Origin: Negadavirga shengliensis
GTDB taxonomy: Bacteria; Bacteroidota; Bacteroidia; Cytophagales; Cyclobacteriaceae
Direction of reading: 5' to 3'
NCBI RefSeq assembly: GCF_042652345.1
Contig: NZ_JBHSJJ010000004.1
Coordinates: 496,001 to 560,000 of the forward strand
Length of the DNA stretch: 64,000 nt
Shown: positions 51,517 through 60,460 of the stretch, piece after piece
Position numbering within the stretch: the first letter of the stretch is position 1
Layout of the letters: each line of letters opens with the position of its first letter
The notes under the pieces: generated by a model
The model's database searches: none
Told to the model about the DNA's origin: nothing
What the model saw: only the letters and a program-made list of their open reading frames with translations
Made by a program: the position numbers and the translations under genes

Positions 51517-53140
51517 ATACAGCATACTCCTATTGTTTTTTATCGTCTCCTCCCAGATCTGCGCTCAGGACCGGTACGCGGTACATTATAAATATAAACC
51601 GACTACGGTTTACAGCTTGGAACACCCCGGAGATTTTTTGGTAGATAAGGCCCTCGACAGAAGAGGAAGGGAGCAAATCGCGGTTGACAGTACGGATTTA
51701 CCGGTTTCCGGCCAGTATATCGAACAAATAAGTGAATTTGTAGACCGGTTTATTTTTCATTCCAAGTGGTTAAACGCTTCCGTGGTGACGGCTGATGAAG
51801 CAGCCATCTCAAAAATCGAAGGAATGCCTTTTGTGGAAAAAGTGGAGCTGGTTGCCCGTGGTGGCGTCAGCCACATGGAAAACAGCAAAAAAGAAATCGG
51901 TGAAGCATACATGCGTATAAAGAGCAAAGTTTTCAAAAAAACGAAAACATACGAATTCCAGAATGATATTCTGGGAATACCTGAGATGCATGCCGAGGGC
52001 TATAACGGTGAAGGGTTAAGAATCGCGGTTTTTGATGCCGGTTTTTTGAACGCCGATCATATCAGTGGGATGGAGCATCTTTTCGAAAACGGGCAGATCA
52101 TTGCCACCCGGGATTTTGTCATTCCTGAATCGGACAATGTATTCAGGACAGATACCCATGGAACCGGTTCACTTTCTTTGTTGGCTTCAAATGACCCCCA
52201 GAAATTGATAGGCGGCGCTTATGCCGCGGAGTATATCCTTTGCATCACCGAAGATGTAAAATCCGAATACAGGATTGAAGAATACAACTGGGTGAGGGCA
52301 GCTGAATTTGCCGACAGCCTGGGGGTAGACATCATCAACAGCTCGCTTGGCTACAATCTTTTTGACGATCCCGCCATGAATTATTCCAAAGAGGATTTGG
52401 ATGGGAAAACTTCCGTGGCTTCCATAGGCGCGGGCATAGCTGCTGAAAAAGGCATATTGGTGGTCTGTTCTACAGGCAACGAAGGAAACATCAGTTGGAA
52501 AACCATCACCGTGCCTGCCGATGCGGAAGGGATTCTCTCAGTAGGCGCGATTTCCAATGATTTCCAAAAAGCGGGGTTCAGTTCAATCGGTCCCACCAGT
52601 GATGGCCGGATCAAACCCGAACTGGTGGCTTTTGGTACAGGCGTGACCATCTGGAGATTCATCAACGGCCCCAGTTTTTCAAGTGGAACTTCTTTTTCCG
52701 CCCCTCAGATCGCCGCTTTGGCGGCCGGATTGTGGCAGGCAAAGCCCGAATGGACCAGAGCCGAGCTCAAAGAATATATCCTTAAAAGTGGAAGCCAGTT
52801 TGACGAGCCGGATTATGAACTGGGTTACGGCGTCCCCAATTTCCGCCGGGCTTTGTATGGAATGATAAATGGTTTTGAGGAGGAATGGGTATACCGGCAG
52901 ACCAAGATATATCCCAATCCCCTGGACGGGAACAGGCTTTTCGTTGAGTTCGGAAACGCCTCTCAATGCAATTTCCGGTTGTATGACACAGCAGGTAAAC
53001 AAGTAAGTTATCTGAGCCTTGCCCGGAACATGGTGAAAGATCCGTATGAAGTGGATTTGGGAAGCGTACATCCCGGAATATATCTGGTTGAATTACAGGA
53101 CAATTCAGGAGCCAAAGTGATTAAGTTGTTAAGAAAATAA
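51503..53140 (+). CDS. T9SS-secreted S8 (subtilisin-like) serine peptidase
   Basis: A 545-residue exported protease. Signal peptide (1-21), a prodomain-like part (22-160), and the S8 catalytic domain with Asp178 (VFDAGF), His219 (DTHGTGS), oxyanion Asn326 (STGNEG) and Ser397 (SGTSFSAPQ). The C-terminal about 80 residues (IYPNPLDGNRLFVEF ... VIKLLRK) are a type A T9SS sorting domain, so it is probably secreted across the outer membrane and attached or released there. It overlaps the lipoprotein gene by 14 bp. Confidence 0.93.
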   Translation: MAAYKYSILLLFFIVSSQICAQDRYAVHYKYKPTTVYSLEHPGDFLVDKALDRRGREQIAVDSTDLPVSGQYIEQISEFVDRFIFHSKWLNASVVTADEAAISKIEGMPFVEKVELVARGGVSHMENSKKEIGEAYMRIKSKVFKKTKTYEFQNDILGIPEMHAEGYNGEGLRIAVFDAGFLNADHISGMEHLFENGQIIATRDFVIPESDNVFRTDTHGTGSLSLLASNDPQKLIGGAYAAEYILCITEDVKSEYRIEEYNWVRAAEFADSLGVDIINSSLGYNLFDDPAMNYSKEDLDGKTSVASIGAGIAAEKGILVVCSTGNEGNISWKTITVPADAEGILSVGAISNDFQKAGFSSIGPTSDGRIKPELVAFGTGVTIWRFINGPSFSSGTSFSAPQIAALAAGLWQAKPEWTRAELKEYILKSGSQFDEPDYELGYGVPNFRRALYGMINGFEEEWVYRQTKIYPNPLDGNRLFVEFGNASQCNFRLYDTAGKQVSYLSLARNMVKDPYEVDLGSVHPGIYLVELQDNSGAKVIKLLRK

Positions 53141-53248
53141 GGATTTACCTAGGGAATTTATTTTTTTTGTAAAAATTGCAACAAGAAAAATTAGCTACAT
53201 CTACGGAATGGGAAATCATTCCGTATTCACCCTAACTCAGATGTTTCC

Positions 53249-53902
53249 ATGAATCCCATTATAGCACCATCCATTTTGGCAGCAGACTTTGCCAACCTTC
53301 AGAGAGAGGTAGAAATGATCAACCAAACCAACGCGGACTATATTCATGTGGACATCATGGACGGCGTGTTTGTCCCCAATATCTCTATGGGCATTCCCGT
53401 GACCGAAGCCATCCATAAACACGCCAAAAAACCTCTGGATGTTCATTTGATGATCATGCATCCTGAAAATTACCTCAAACAGTTTAAGGATGCCGGTGCG
53501 GCTTACCTCACCGTACACTATGAAGCATGTCCCCATTTACACAGAACGGTTGAAGAAATCAAGGCACTGGGCTGTAAGGCAGGGGTGGCATTGAACCCAC
53601 ATTCGCCGGTTTATCTATTGAAAGATATCCTCAAAGAGGTGGATATGGTATGTCTCATGTCCGTTAATCCCGGATTTGGCGGACAAAAGTTTATCGAAAA
53701 CACGTTCAAAAAAGTAAAATCCCTGAAAAAACTGATTGTGGAAACAGGTTCGAATGCCAAGATTGAGATAGATGGTGGGGTAAGTATGGACAACGCGAAA
53801 GCTCTATTTGATGCAGGTGCCGATGTATTGGTGGCCGGGAATTTTGTTTTTTCTTCCCAGAATCCAGCTGAAACCATTAAAAATCTAAAAAATATTGTTT
53901 AA
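53249..53902 (+). CDS. rpe: Ribulose-phosphate 3-epimerase
   Basis: A 217-residue TIM-barrel enzyme of the pentose phosphate pathway, converting ribulose 5-phosphate and xylulose 5-phosphate. Metal and catalytic motifs: APSILAADFANL, IHVDIMDGVFVPN, VHLMIMHPENYL, VNPGFGGQKFIE and IEIDGGVS. It is a single gene with its own upstream region of 108 bp. Confidence 0.97.
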   Translation: MNPIIAPSILAADFANLQREVEMINQTNADYIHVDIMDGVFVPNISMGIPVTEAIHKHAKKPLDVHLMIMHPENYLKQFKDAGAAYLTVHYEACPHLHRTVEEIKALGCKAGVALNPHSPVYLLKDILKEVDMVCLMSVNPGFGGQKFIENTFKKVKSLKKLIVETGSNAKIEIDGGVSMDNAKALFDAGADVLVAGNFVFSSQNPAETIKNLKNIV

Positions 53903-53928
53903 ATTCAAAAATGGGAGGCAAGGTATAA

Positions 53929-53958
53929 TTTGTGGTGCATTTTTTGTGTTTAGATTTG
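53929..53958 (+). promoter_or_regulatory. Putative promoter of the 54022 gene
   Basis: TTTG, 18 bp, TAGATTTG: exact fit to the Bacteroidota TTG-N17-23-TAnnTTTG pattern. Transcription would start near 53965, giving a 5' leader of about 57 bases. Confidence 0.6.
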
Positions 53959-54021
53959 CTATATTGCTCCCAAACAAGTTTATTAGTAAATGATTTGTAT
54001 TAAATTAACTTAAAAATACCT

Positions 54022-54540
54022 ATGAAAAAATTAATTGTGCTGGCTTTCATGATGCTGGCTTCGATTGGATGGAGTAACGTATATGCCCAAGATGAAGCAG
54101 AAGAGGAAGTCACAGAAGAAGAAATGATGAAATTTGCTGTCATGGAAGACTCCGTTATGGCCTTTTATGAACAGAAAAATGAAGAGCTGATTGATATGAT
54201 CCGTAATAATGAAGTCATAGACGGAGCGGCAAGATACAATGAAATCAAAGCCGCCTGGGATGATGAGGAAAAAATGGCTGAAATAGAAGTTACGGAAGAA
54301 GAAAAAGCCGCATACGAAGAAATACTCGCATTCATGGGGTCACTAAGTGATGAAGTGAGGGAATTGAAAATCGACTTGATTAAAAATGATGAGGTAATCG
54401 GCGTGGCTACATACAATAAAGTAAACAAAGCCATCAAAGAAAATCCGGAAGTGAAGGAAAAAGTCGATTCGCTTATGGCCGAATTGAAGGAAAAAAGAGG
54501 GGGCGATGATGAAGAAGCCGGTCCTGACACAGGGGAATGA
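54022..54540 (+). CDS. Exported Glu-rich protein with duplicated DUF4168-like units
   Basis: A 172-residue protein with a signal peptide (1-22). The mature part has two similar units, MKFAVMEDSVMAFYEQKNEE then LIDMIRNNEVIDGAARYNEI, and later AYEEILAFMGSLSDEVRELK then IDLIKNDEVIGVATYNKVN. The pattern recalls DUF4168, seen in short secreted proteins; each copy has an I/V-D-x-I-x-N-(N/D)-E-V-I core. The protein is very acidic. It has a strong promoter-like site upstream and a strong terminator downstream, consistent with an independent, abundant transcript. The function is unknown. Confidence 0.65.
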   Translation: MKKLIVLAFMMLASIGWSNVYAQDEAEEEVTEEEMMKFAVMEDSVMAFYEQKNEELIDMIRNNEVIDGAARYNEIKAAWDDEEKMAEIEVTEEEKAAYEEILAFMGSLSDEVRELKIDLIKNDEVIGVATYNKVNKAIKENPEVKEKVDSLMAELKEKRGGDDEEAGPDTGE

Positions 54541-54556
54541 GCCGCATGAAAAATAA

Positions 54557-54598
54557 TACATAAAAAAACCCTCCATACAATGAGGGTTTTTTTATGTA
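54557..54598. terminator. Strong bidirectional intrinsic terminator
   Basis: Perfect 17-bp arms (54557-54573 and 54582-54598) around an 8-base loop, with a GC core and A/T runs on both sides. It works as an intrinsic terminator on either strand; the plus-strand gene ending at 54540 is the expected user. Confidence 0.9.
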
Positions 54599-54635
54599 TA
54601 TTCGTTTTTAATTTGAAGCATCATAGCGGTTTCCC

Positions 54636-55637
54636 ATGAATCAGTTAGCGGCATCCAAGGTTTATTCTGCGTTTTTTTTGACCATCTGTTTGGTTTTCAC
54701 GGCATCGGTTTATGCACAGGAAGATGACATCTTCGGCATTGAAAGAAAAATCAGGAGCAGGAAAAGTGAAAATGAACTGGGCAATGTTTTTAGGAACATG
54801 GTCAGTAATTTTTCTTTTGAAATTTCAGGGGGAGGTTCTTTCCACCAAAATAATTTGAACTTCAACAGTGAAACCCCCGGGCAATATCCGATTTATCCGA
54901 CCCTTCAGGAAAACACGCTGGACCTCAACAGAGAGGACACCGTAAGTTTCAGCAGCAGTCAGTTTGCTTTTCCTTTAGGTGTAGGGGCCAGGGTAAATGT
55001 ATTTGACTTTCTTTCCCTTGGTGTAGGTTATGGAAGGGAGTGGGGTAGGATTGACCCCTTCAAAACCCCTGCTTATGAATTCAGGATGGATCATGGTAGG
55101 TATACCTTTGACAAATTTTACGGGTCCGTAGGCATTATTCTCTATGATGCCAATAAACGGATTTCTTTTCTCAAGTGGCGCTACCGGAAATTTTCATCCG
55201 GGAACCATTATATGCAGTCTGAACTCAAGCTAAGGGCCAGGCAGGAATTCCCCTGGCGTTATGTCCTGGAAGGCGAATTCGGTTCCTTATTTATAAGGGA
55301 AAGTTATGATAAGCTGCTCACGGCCCCCGACCCCTATTATGCCGTGGGATTAAGGGTGGAAAGGGAGTTTTCAGAATACACCAAACTTTTTGTCAGGCCT
55401 GCGGTGGAACTAAGAAACCTCCAATATGAAAATGTGGATTTGATGGAAATGCAGCCGATCCGGCAGTTGCTCTATACTGTGCATGTAGGAGTGGGGCTGA
55501 GGCTCCCCGGAACCAAAAGGTGCAAAGTCCCGGGATGTGCCGTAGTGATGAAGCATATCCATAACGGGGTCGAATACAGGGGGAGCTCCATATGGAAAAG
55601 GCAGCACCGAAAAATAGGGCAATGGTATGGTAATTAA
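54636..55637 (+). CDS. Predicted outer-membrane protein of unknown function
   Basis: A 333-residue exported protein. After a signal peptide (1-27) the sequence alternates hydrophobic and polar residues in beta strands (FAFPLGVGARVNVFDFLSLG, YYAVGLRVEREFSEYTKLF), as in barrel proteins. The last part is basic and Cys-bearing (KRCKVPGCAVVMKHIHNG) and does not end in an aromatic residue, unlike most barrels. It is not assigned to a family. It lies 134 bp before gyrA. Confidence 0.65.
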   Translation: MNQLAASKVYSAFFLTICLVFTASVYAQEDDIFGIERKIRSRKSENELGNVFRNMVSNFSFEISGGGSFHQNNLNFNSETPGQYPIYPTLQENTLDLNREDTVSFSSSQFAFPLGVGARVNVFDFLSLGVGYGREWGRIDPFKTPAYEFRMDHGRYTFDKFYGSVGIILYDANKRISFLKWRYRKFSSGNHYMQSELKLRARQEFPWRYVLEGEFGSLFIRESYDKLLTAPDPYYAVGLRVEREFSEYTKLFVRPAVELRNLQYENVDLMEMQPIRQLLYTVHVGVGLRLPGTKRCKVPGCAVVMKHIHNGVEYRGSSIWKRQHRKIGQWYGN

Positions 55638-55771
55638 CCCATGTTTTAACCAGGAATAATATAACGCTGTGAATATAAATTAAATATCATGTTTTTGCAC
55701 TATAGGTAAAATTATGTTTTTCAAAACATATACTTTTTGCTATCTTGCAAACTATTAGAGAAATTTTAAAT

Positions 55772-58303
55772 ATGGCTCAAGGAGAGAACGAGAACATCAT
55801 ACCCATTAATATCGAAGAAGAAATGCGCGGTGCCTACATCGATTATTCGATGTCGGTAATTGTTTCCCGGGCATTGCCGGACGTAAGAGACGGATTGAAG
55901 CCTGTTCACAGAAGGATACTTTACGGAATGCAGGAACTTGGGGTGACCCACAACAAACCTTATAAGAAATCTGCCAGGATTGTCGGGGAAGTGTTGGGTA
56001 AATACCACCCGCATGGAGATTCCGCCGTTTACGAGACATTGGTAAGAATGGCCCAGAATTGGTCATTGCGGTATCCGCTCATTGACCCGCAGGGTAACTT
56101 TGGCTCTATTGACGGGGATAATCCCGCGGCCATGCGTTATACTGAAGCCAGGCTTAAAAGAATCGCAGAGGAGTTACTGATCGATATCAATAAAGAGACC
56201 GTAGATTTTCAGCTTAACTTTGACGACACACTCAAAGAACCTGTCGTATTGCCAGCCAAAATACCGGCACTTTTGCTTAACGGTGCATCAGGTATTGCGG
56301 TAGGCATGGCCACCAACATGGCTCCCCATCATTTGGGAGAGGTGGTGGACGGCATCACCTCCTATATAGACAATCCGGAAATAACCGTTGAAGAACTTAT
56401 GGAGCACATTATTGCTCCCGATTTCCCCACCGGGGGGATCATTTATGGTTATAGCGGCGTTAAATCAGCGTTTGAAACGGGTAGAGGCAGGATCATCCTT
56501 AGGGGAAAGGCCACTATAGAAACCAAGGACAACGGGAGGGAAATGATCGTGATCACCGAAATTCCCTATCAGGTCAATAAGGCTTCCATGGTAGAAAAAA
56601 CCGCCCAGCTAATCAATGAGAAAAAGCTGGACGGCATTTCCGCCATCAGGGACGAATCGGACAGGCACGGCATGAGGATCGTCTACGAACTCAAGAGAGA
56701 TGCGGTAGCCAATGTCATTCTCAATAACCTGTACAAACATACCCAGCTACAGACTTCTTTCAGTGTCAATAATGTGGCGCTGGTAAAGGGTAGGCCCCAT
56801 ATCCTGAACCTCAAGGACCTGATCAGGCATTATGTCAACCATCGTCATGAAGTGGTCGTCAGGAGGACGGAATACGAGCTGAGAGAGGCGGAAAAAAGAG
56901 CGCATATATTGGAAGGGTACCTGATTGCCCTTGACCACCTGGATGAGGTGATTGCGCTCATACGCGGATCCAGAGACCCGGAAACCGCCAGAAATGGCTT
57001 GATGGAAAAATTCGAACTGAGTGAAATACAGGCGAGGGCGATTTTGGACATGCGGCTTCAGCGACTTACCGGAATGGAGCGCGAGAAGATCCAACAGGAA
57101 TATGCCGATCTGATGAAACTGATAGAGGAACTCAAGGAGATCCTTGCCAATGAAGACCGGAGGATGCAGATCATAAAGGACGAGCTGAAAGAAATGAAGG
57201 ACCGTTATGCCGACGAAAGAAGAACAACGATCGAGCACAATGCGGAGGATTTCAGCTATGAGGACATGATCCCCAATGAAGAAGTGGTGATCACAGTATC
57301 CCATCAGGGATATATCAAAAGAACAGTCCTGACCGAATACAGGAGCCAGGGCAGGGGAGGGATCGGCTCCAGAGGAGTGGCTACCAAAGAGGATGATTTT
57401 ACCGAGTACCTTTTCACCGCATTAACCCACAATTACCTCCTGATATTCACCGACAAAGGAAAGCTTTTTTGGTTGAAAACCTATGCCATTCCGGAAGGGG
57501 GAAAAACCTCCAAAGGAAGGCCCATACAAAACCTGATCAACATAGAAAGTGATGATAAAATCCGTTCCATAATCCAGGTCAAGGACCTGTCTGATGAAGA
57601 CTACATCAACAACAACTTCTTGGTCATGGTAACCAAAAACGGTATCATCAAAAAAACAACCTTGGAGCAATATTCCAGACCCAGGACCAACGGGATCATT
57701 GCGCTGAACATCAGGGAGGATGACCAGTTGCTTAATGTAGAAATGACCAATGGTGATTCCCATATCATCATTGCCTCAAGTTCGGGCAGAGCGGTCCATT
57801 TTCATGAGTCCAATGTGAGGCCCATGGGACGGACAGCCACCGGCGTGAAAGCCATCAACATAGAGGGCGGAAACTACCATGTAATTGGCATGGTTTGTGT
57901 TAACAGAGAGGATGCCACCCTTCTGGTAGTCTCTGAGAAAGGCTACGGCAAAAGATCATTCCTCACCGAATACAGAATCACCAAAAGAGGAGGTAAAGGT
58001 GTGAAAGCCATGAATGTAACCGAAAAAACAGGAGGGCTGGTGGCCATCAAGGAAGTTGTGGATTCGGATGATTTAATGATCATCACCCGGTCCGGCATCA
58101 TCATCAGAACACCAGTTTCAGGAATCCGGGTTATGGGAAGGGCTACACAAGGCGTCAGACTTATTCGCTTGAATGACAATGATGAAATATCTTCGGTGGA
58201 AAAAATCGAAAACATTATTGTGGATGCGGTTGATGCCGAAGAAGTTGAAAATCCGGAAAATCCCCTTGGGGATGCCGGAACAGAAGGTGATGAGAAAGAA
58301 TAA
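55772..58303 (+). CDS. gyrA: DNA gyrase subunit A
   Basis: An 843-residue topoisomerase subunit. Catalytic Tyr123 is in MRYTEARL; the quinolone-region helix HPHGDSAVYETLVRM has Ser84 and Glu88, which look like the susceptible form with a natural Glu at the second site. The C-terminal pinwheel has blade motifs; the first, YRSQGRGGIGSRG, is a divergent GyrA-box, and ITKRGGKGVKA is a box-like later one. ATG 55772 is chosen because upstream codons extend past the usual N-terminus. The TPR gene follows 53 bp later. Confidence 0.97.
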   Translation: MAQGENENIIPINIEEEMRGAYIDYSMSVIVSRALPDVRDGLKPVHRRILYGMQELGVTHNKPYKKSARIVGEVLGKYHPHGDSAVYETLVRMAQNWSLRYPLIDPQGNFGSIDGDNPAAMRYTEARLKRIAEELLIDINKETVDFQLNFDDTLKEPVVLPAKIPALLLNGASGIAVGMATNMAPHHLGEVVDGITSYIDNPEITVEELMEHIIAPDFPTGGIIYGYSGVKSAFETGRGRIILRGKATIETKDNGREMIVITEIPYQVNKASMVEKTAQLINEKKLDGISAIRDESDRHGMRIVYELKRDAVANVILNNLYKHTQLQTSFSVNNVALVKGRPHILNLKDLIRHYVNHRHEVVVRRTEYELREAEKRAHILEGYLIALDHLDEVIALIRGSRDPETARNGLMEKFELSEIQARAILDMRLQRLTGMEREKIQQEYADLMKLIEELKEILANEDRRMQIIKDELKEMKDRYADERRTTIEHNAEDFSYEDMIPNEEVVITVSHQGYIKRTVLTEYRSQGRGGIGSRGVATKEDDFTEYLFTALTHNYLLIFTDKGKLFWLKTYAIPEGGKTSKGRPIQNLINIESDDKIRSIIQVKDLSDEDYINNNFLVMVTKNGIIKKTTLEQYSRPRTNGIIALNIREDDQLLNVEMTNGDSHIIIASSSGRAVHFHESNVRPMGRTATGVKAINIEGGNYHVIGMVCVNREDATLLVVSEKGYGKRSFLTEYRITKRGGKGVKAMNVTEKTGGLVAIKEVVDSDDLMIITRSGIIIRTPVSGIRVMGRATQGVRLIRLNDNDEISSVEKIENIIVDAVDAEEVENPENPLGDAGTEGDEKE

Positions 58304-58356
58304 ATAAATCAAATAAATAAACAAGAACCTATCAATCAGAATAACAAGAGATTAAT

Positions 58357-59571
58357 ATGAAAAAGTTAATTCTATCATTGGCTTTGGTCGGTATAGCTTC
58401 AACAGTGGCCTTCGCTCAAAAAAAGGTAGTAAGATCCGCGGAGAGAAACCTGAAAAGGGGAAACCTCGAGGAAGCATATAAAGATATACAGGAAGCTTTA
58501 CAGGATGCTGATACCGGTAACGAATCCAATACTTATTTGATAAGAGGAAAGATAGAAACAGCCATGTTTGAGGCGGATTCATCCAACACCCAGGAGACGG
58601 TTGTGGTGGGTCAAAAAGCCAAAGAGAGTTTTATGAAGACGTTCGAAATGGAAGAGCGTGATTCTACCAGTAAAGTCAGCAAGGACCTGTTCAAAGAGGT
58701 GGTTCCCGAAATGCCCGAGAATTTTCAGGGCCAGGGCGTGTACCGCCTGAAAAATGCTTCTTTTAACAAAGCGATAGAGAGATACGAAGAGGATGATATG
58801 GATCTGGCATTTGAATTCTTCGCGCTGGCCGCGGATCTGGATCCCAAAGATACTTCCATCGTATTCAACGCCGGCTATACGGGCAATATGGTGGGCAAGT
58901 CAGAGGAGGCCAAAAAATACTTCACCCAACTTCTGGACATCGAAGAATACAACAAACTCAATGCGTATTATTTCCTCATACAGATCGCCAGCGCAGAGGA
59001 CAATGATCCCGAAGAAGCTTATCGCTTAGTCACCATGGCCAGAGAGGATTACCCTGAAGACAAAGGCCTGGCGGAGTTTGAAATCCAGTTGTTGCTTCAA
59101 CTGGACAAAATGGATGAAGCGATGACTTCCATCGAAAGTGCCTTACAGAATGACCCTGATAACCCGGCAATCCGCTTGAGATATGGCTACCTGAAGGAAA
59201 AATCAGGCGATATGGACGGGGCGCTGGAGGAATATAAGAAAACCGTACAAGCTGATTCTGAATTCTTTGAAGGTAATTACTATGCCGGGGCAATCTATCT
59301 GGACAAAGCAAGAAACATTATTACTGAGGTAAACAACCTTTCTGATGATGAATGGGAACAGAAATCAGGTGAAATGCTTGCAGAAGCGGACAGTCTGTAC
59401 GAAGAAGCCCTTCCGTATTTCACCAAAGCTTCAGAACTGCAACCTGACAATACCGATATCATGGAAATCCTTTTCCAGATCCACACCAGATTGAAAAACG
59501 AAGAAAAAGCCGAAGAATACAACAAAAAGCTTTCCGAGAAATTGGGTCCTGATTGGATGGAAGGAAATTAA
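58357..59571 (+). CDS. Exported TPR-repeat protein
   Basis: A 404-residue protein with a signal peptide (1-21, ending AFAQ). Six to eight TPR-like units fill the rest (ERNLKRGNLEEAYKDIQEAL, AFEFFALAADLDPKDTS, RLRYGYLKEKSGDMDGALEE). Similar proteins in Bacteroidota are periplasmic and of unknown role. It is 53 bp after gyrA with no promoter seen, so it may be read from the gyrA transcript, and it ends before the terminator at 59596. Confidence 0.85.
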   Translation: MKKLILSLALVGIASTVAFAQKKVVRSAERNLKRGNLEEAYKDIQEALQDADTGNESNTYLIRGKIETAMFEADSSNTQETVVVGQKAKESFMKTFEMEERDSTSKVSKDLFKEVVPEMPENFQGQGVYRLKNASFNKAIERYEEDDMDLAFEFFALAADLDPKDTSIVFNAGYTGNMVGKSEEAKKYFTQLLDIEEYNKLNAYYFLIQIASAEDNDPEEAYRLVTMAREDYPEDKGLAEFEIQLLLQLDKMDEAMTSIESALQNDPDNPAIRLRYGYLKEKSGDMDGALEEYKKTVQADSEFFEGNYYAGAIYLDKARNIITEVNNLSDDEWEQKSGEMLAEADSLYEEALPYFTKASELQPDNTDIMEILFQIHTRLKNEEKAEEYNKKLSEKLGPDWMEGN

Positions 59572-59595
59572 TTGGTCGTTTATCATTTTCTTACG

Positions 59596-59629
59596 AAGGT
59601 TACCGGGGTCAGCTCCGGTAACTTTTTTT
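59596..59629 (+). terminator. Intrinsic terminator after the gyrA-TPR run
   Basis: GTTACCGG stem (59599-59606) with CCGGTAAC (59615-59622), an 8-base loop, then a run of seven T. It follows the TPR gene stop at 59571. Confidence 0.9.
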
Positions 59630-59659
59630 ATTTAATTAACCTATCATTAGCTTTTAATT

Positions 59660-60454
59660 ATGGATTTACAACTAGGCGGTAAAAAAGCGTTGGTAACCGG
59701 TTCCACAGCGGGGATTGGCTTTGCGATTGCGCTGGAATTATGCAGGGAAGGCGCTGTGGTAACCCTTACCGGAAGGACGGAGGAAAGGATCAATGAAGCA
59801 ATAGAGCACATTAAATCACAGGTACCAAACGCCCATATCAACGGTTATGCTGTTGATTTCGGTAAAAAAGATGAGGTTGAAGGATTGATCAGAGCACTTC
59901 CTCTACTTGATATTCTGATCAATAATGTAGGAATATTTGAACCGAAAGCCTTTGAAGAGATTCTTGATGAGGATTGGTACAGATTCTTCGAAATCAACGT
60001 GATGAGTGGCATCCGGCTCTCCAGACATTATTTTCCTAAAATGATGCAACAAGACCAAGGGAGAATCCTTTTCATTTCCAGCGAATCCGGGATACAGATA
60101 CCTGATGAAATGATCCATTATGGCATGACCAAAAGTGCACAGCTGTCCGTATCAAGAGGCTTGGCTGAACTTACCAAAGGGAGCAATGTCACCGTAAACT
60201 GCGTGTTGCCGGGACCTACAAAGAGCGAGGGAGTAACCGCATTTGTGGAAAAGATTGCCCAACGGGAAAACAAATCAACGGAAGACATTGAAAAAGACTT
60301 TTTTAAGGAAGAACGGCCGACCTCTCTTCTTCAACGTTTTATAAGCGTCGAAGAAGTGGCGGCAATGGCGGTATATCTGTGTAGTCCCCGGGCCTCAGCT
60401 ACCAATGGAGCCGCCGTGCGTGTGGATGGTGGCGTAGTAAAATCCATGACGTAA
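59660..60454 (+). CDS. SDR family oxidoreductase
   Basis: A 264-residue NAD(P)-dependent short-chain dehydrogenase. The nucleotide motif GSTAGIGFAIA, the NNVG segment, the catalytic Ser (SSESGIQ) and Tyr-x-x-x-Lys (YGMTK) are all present. Its substrate is unknown. It starts after the terminator at 59596-59629; the convergent DASS transporter gene ends 6 bp downstream. Confidence 0.92.
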   Translation: MDLQLGGKKALVTGSTAGIGFAIALELCREGAVVTLTGRTEERINEAIEHIKSQVPNAHINGYAVDFGKKDEVEGLIRALPLLDILINNVGIFEPKAFEEILDEDWYRFFEINVMSGIRLSRHYFPKMMQQDQGRILFISSESGIQIPDEMIHYGMTKSAQLSVSRGLAELTKGSNVTVNCVLPGPTKSEGVTAFVEKIAQRENKSTEDIEKDFFKEERPTSLLQRFISVEEVAAMAVYLCSPRASATNGAAVRVDGGVVKSMT

Positions 60455-60460
60455 ATAGGA

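Noticed and set aside
55980..56080. Quinolone-resistance change in gyrA
   Set aside because: Ser84 is intact; Glu88 in place of Asp is a common natural variant and not by itself resistance.
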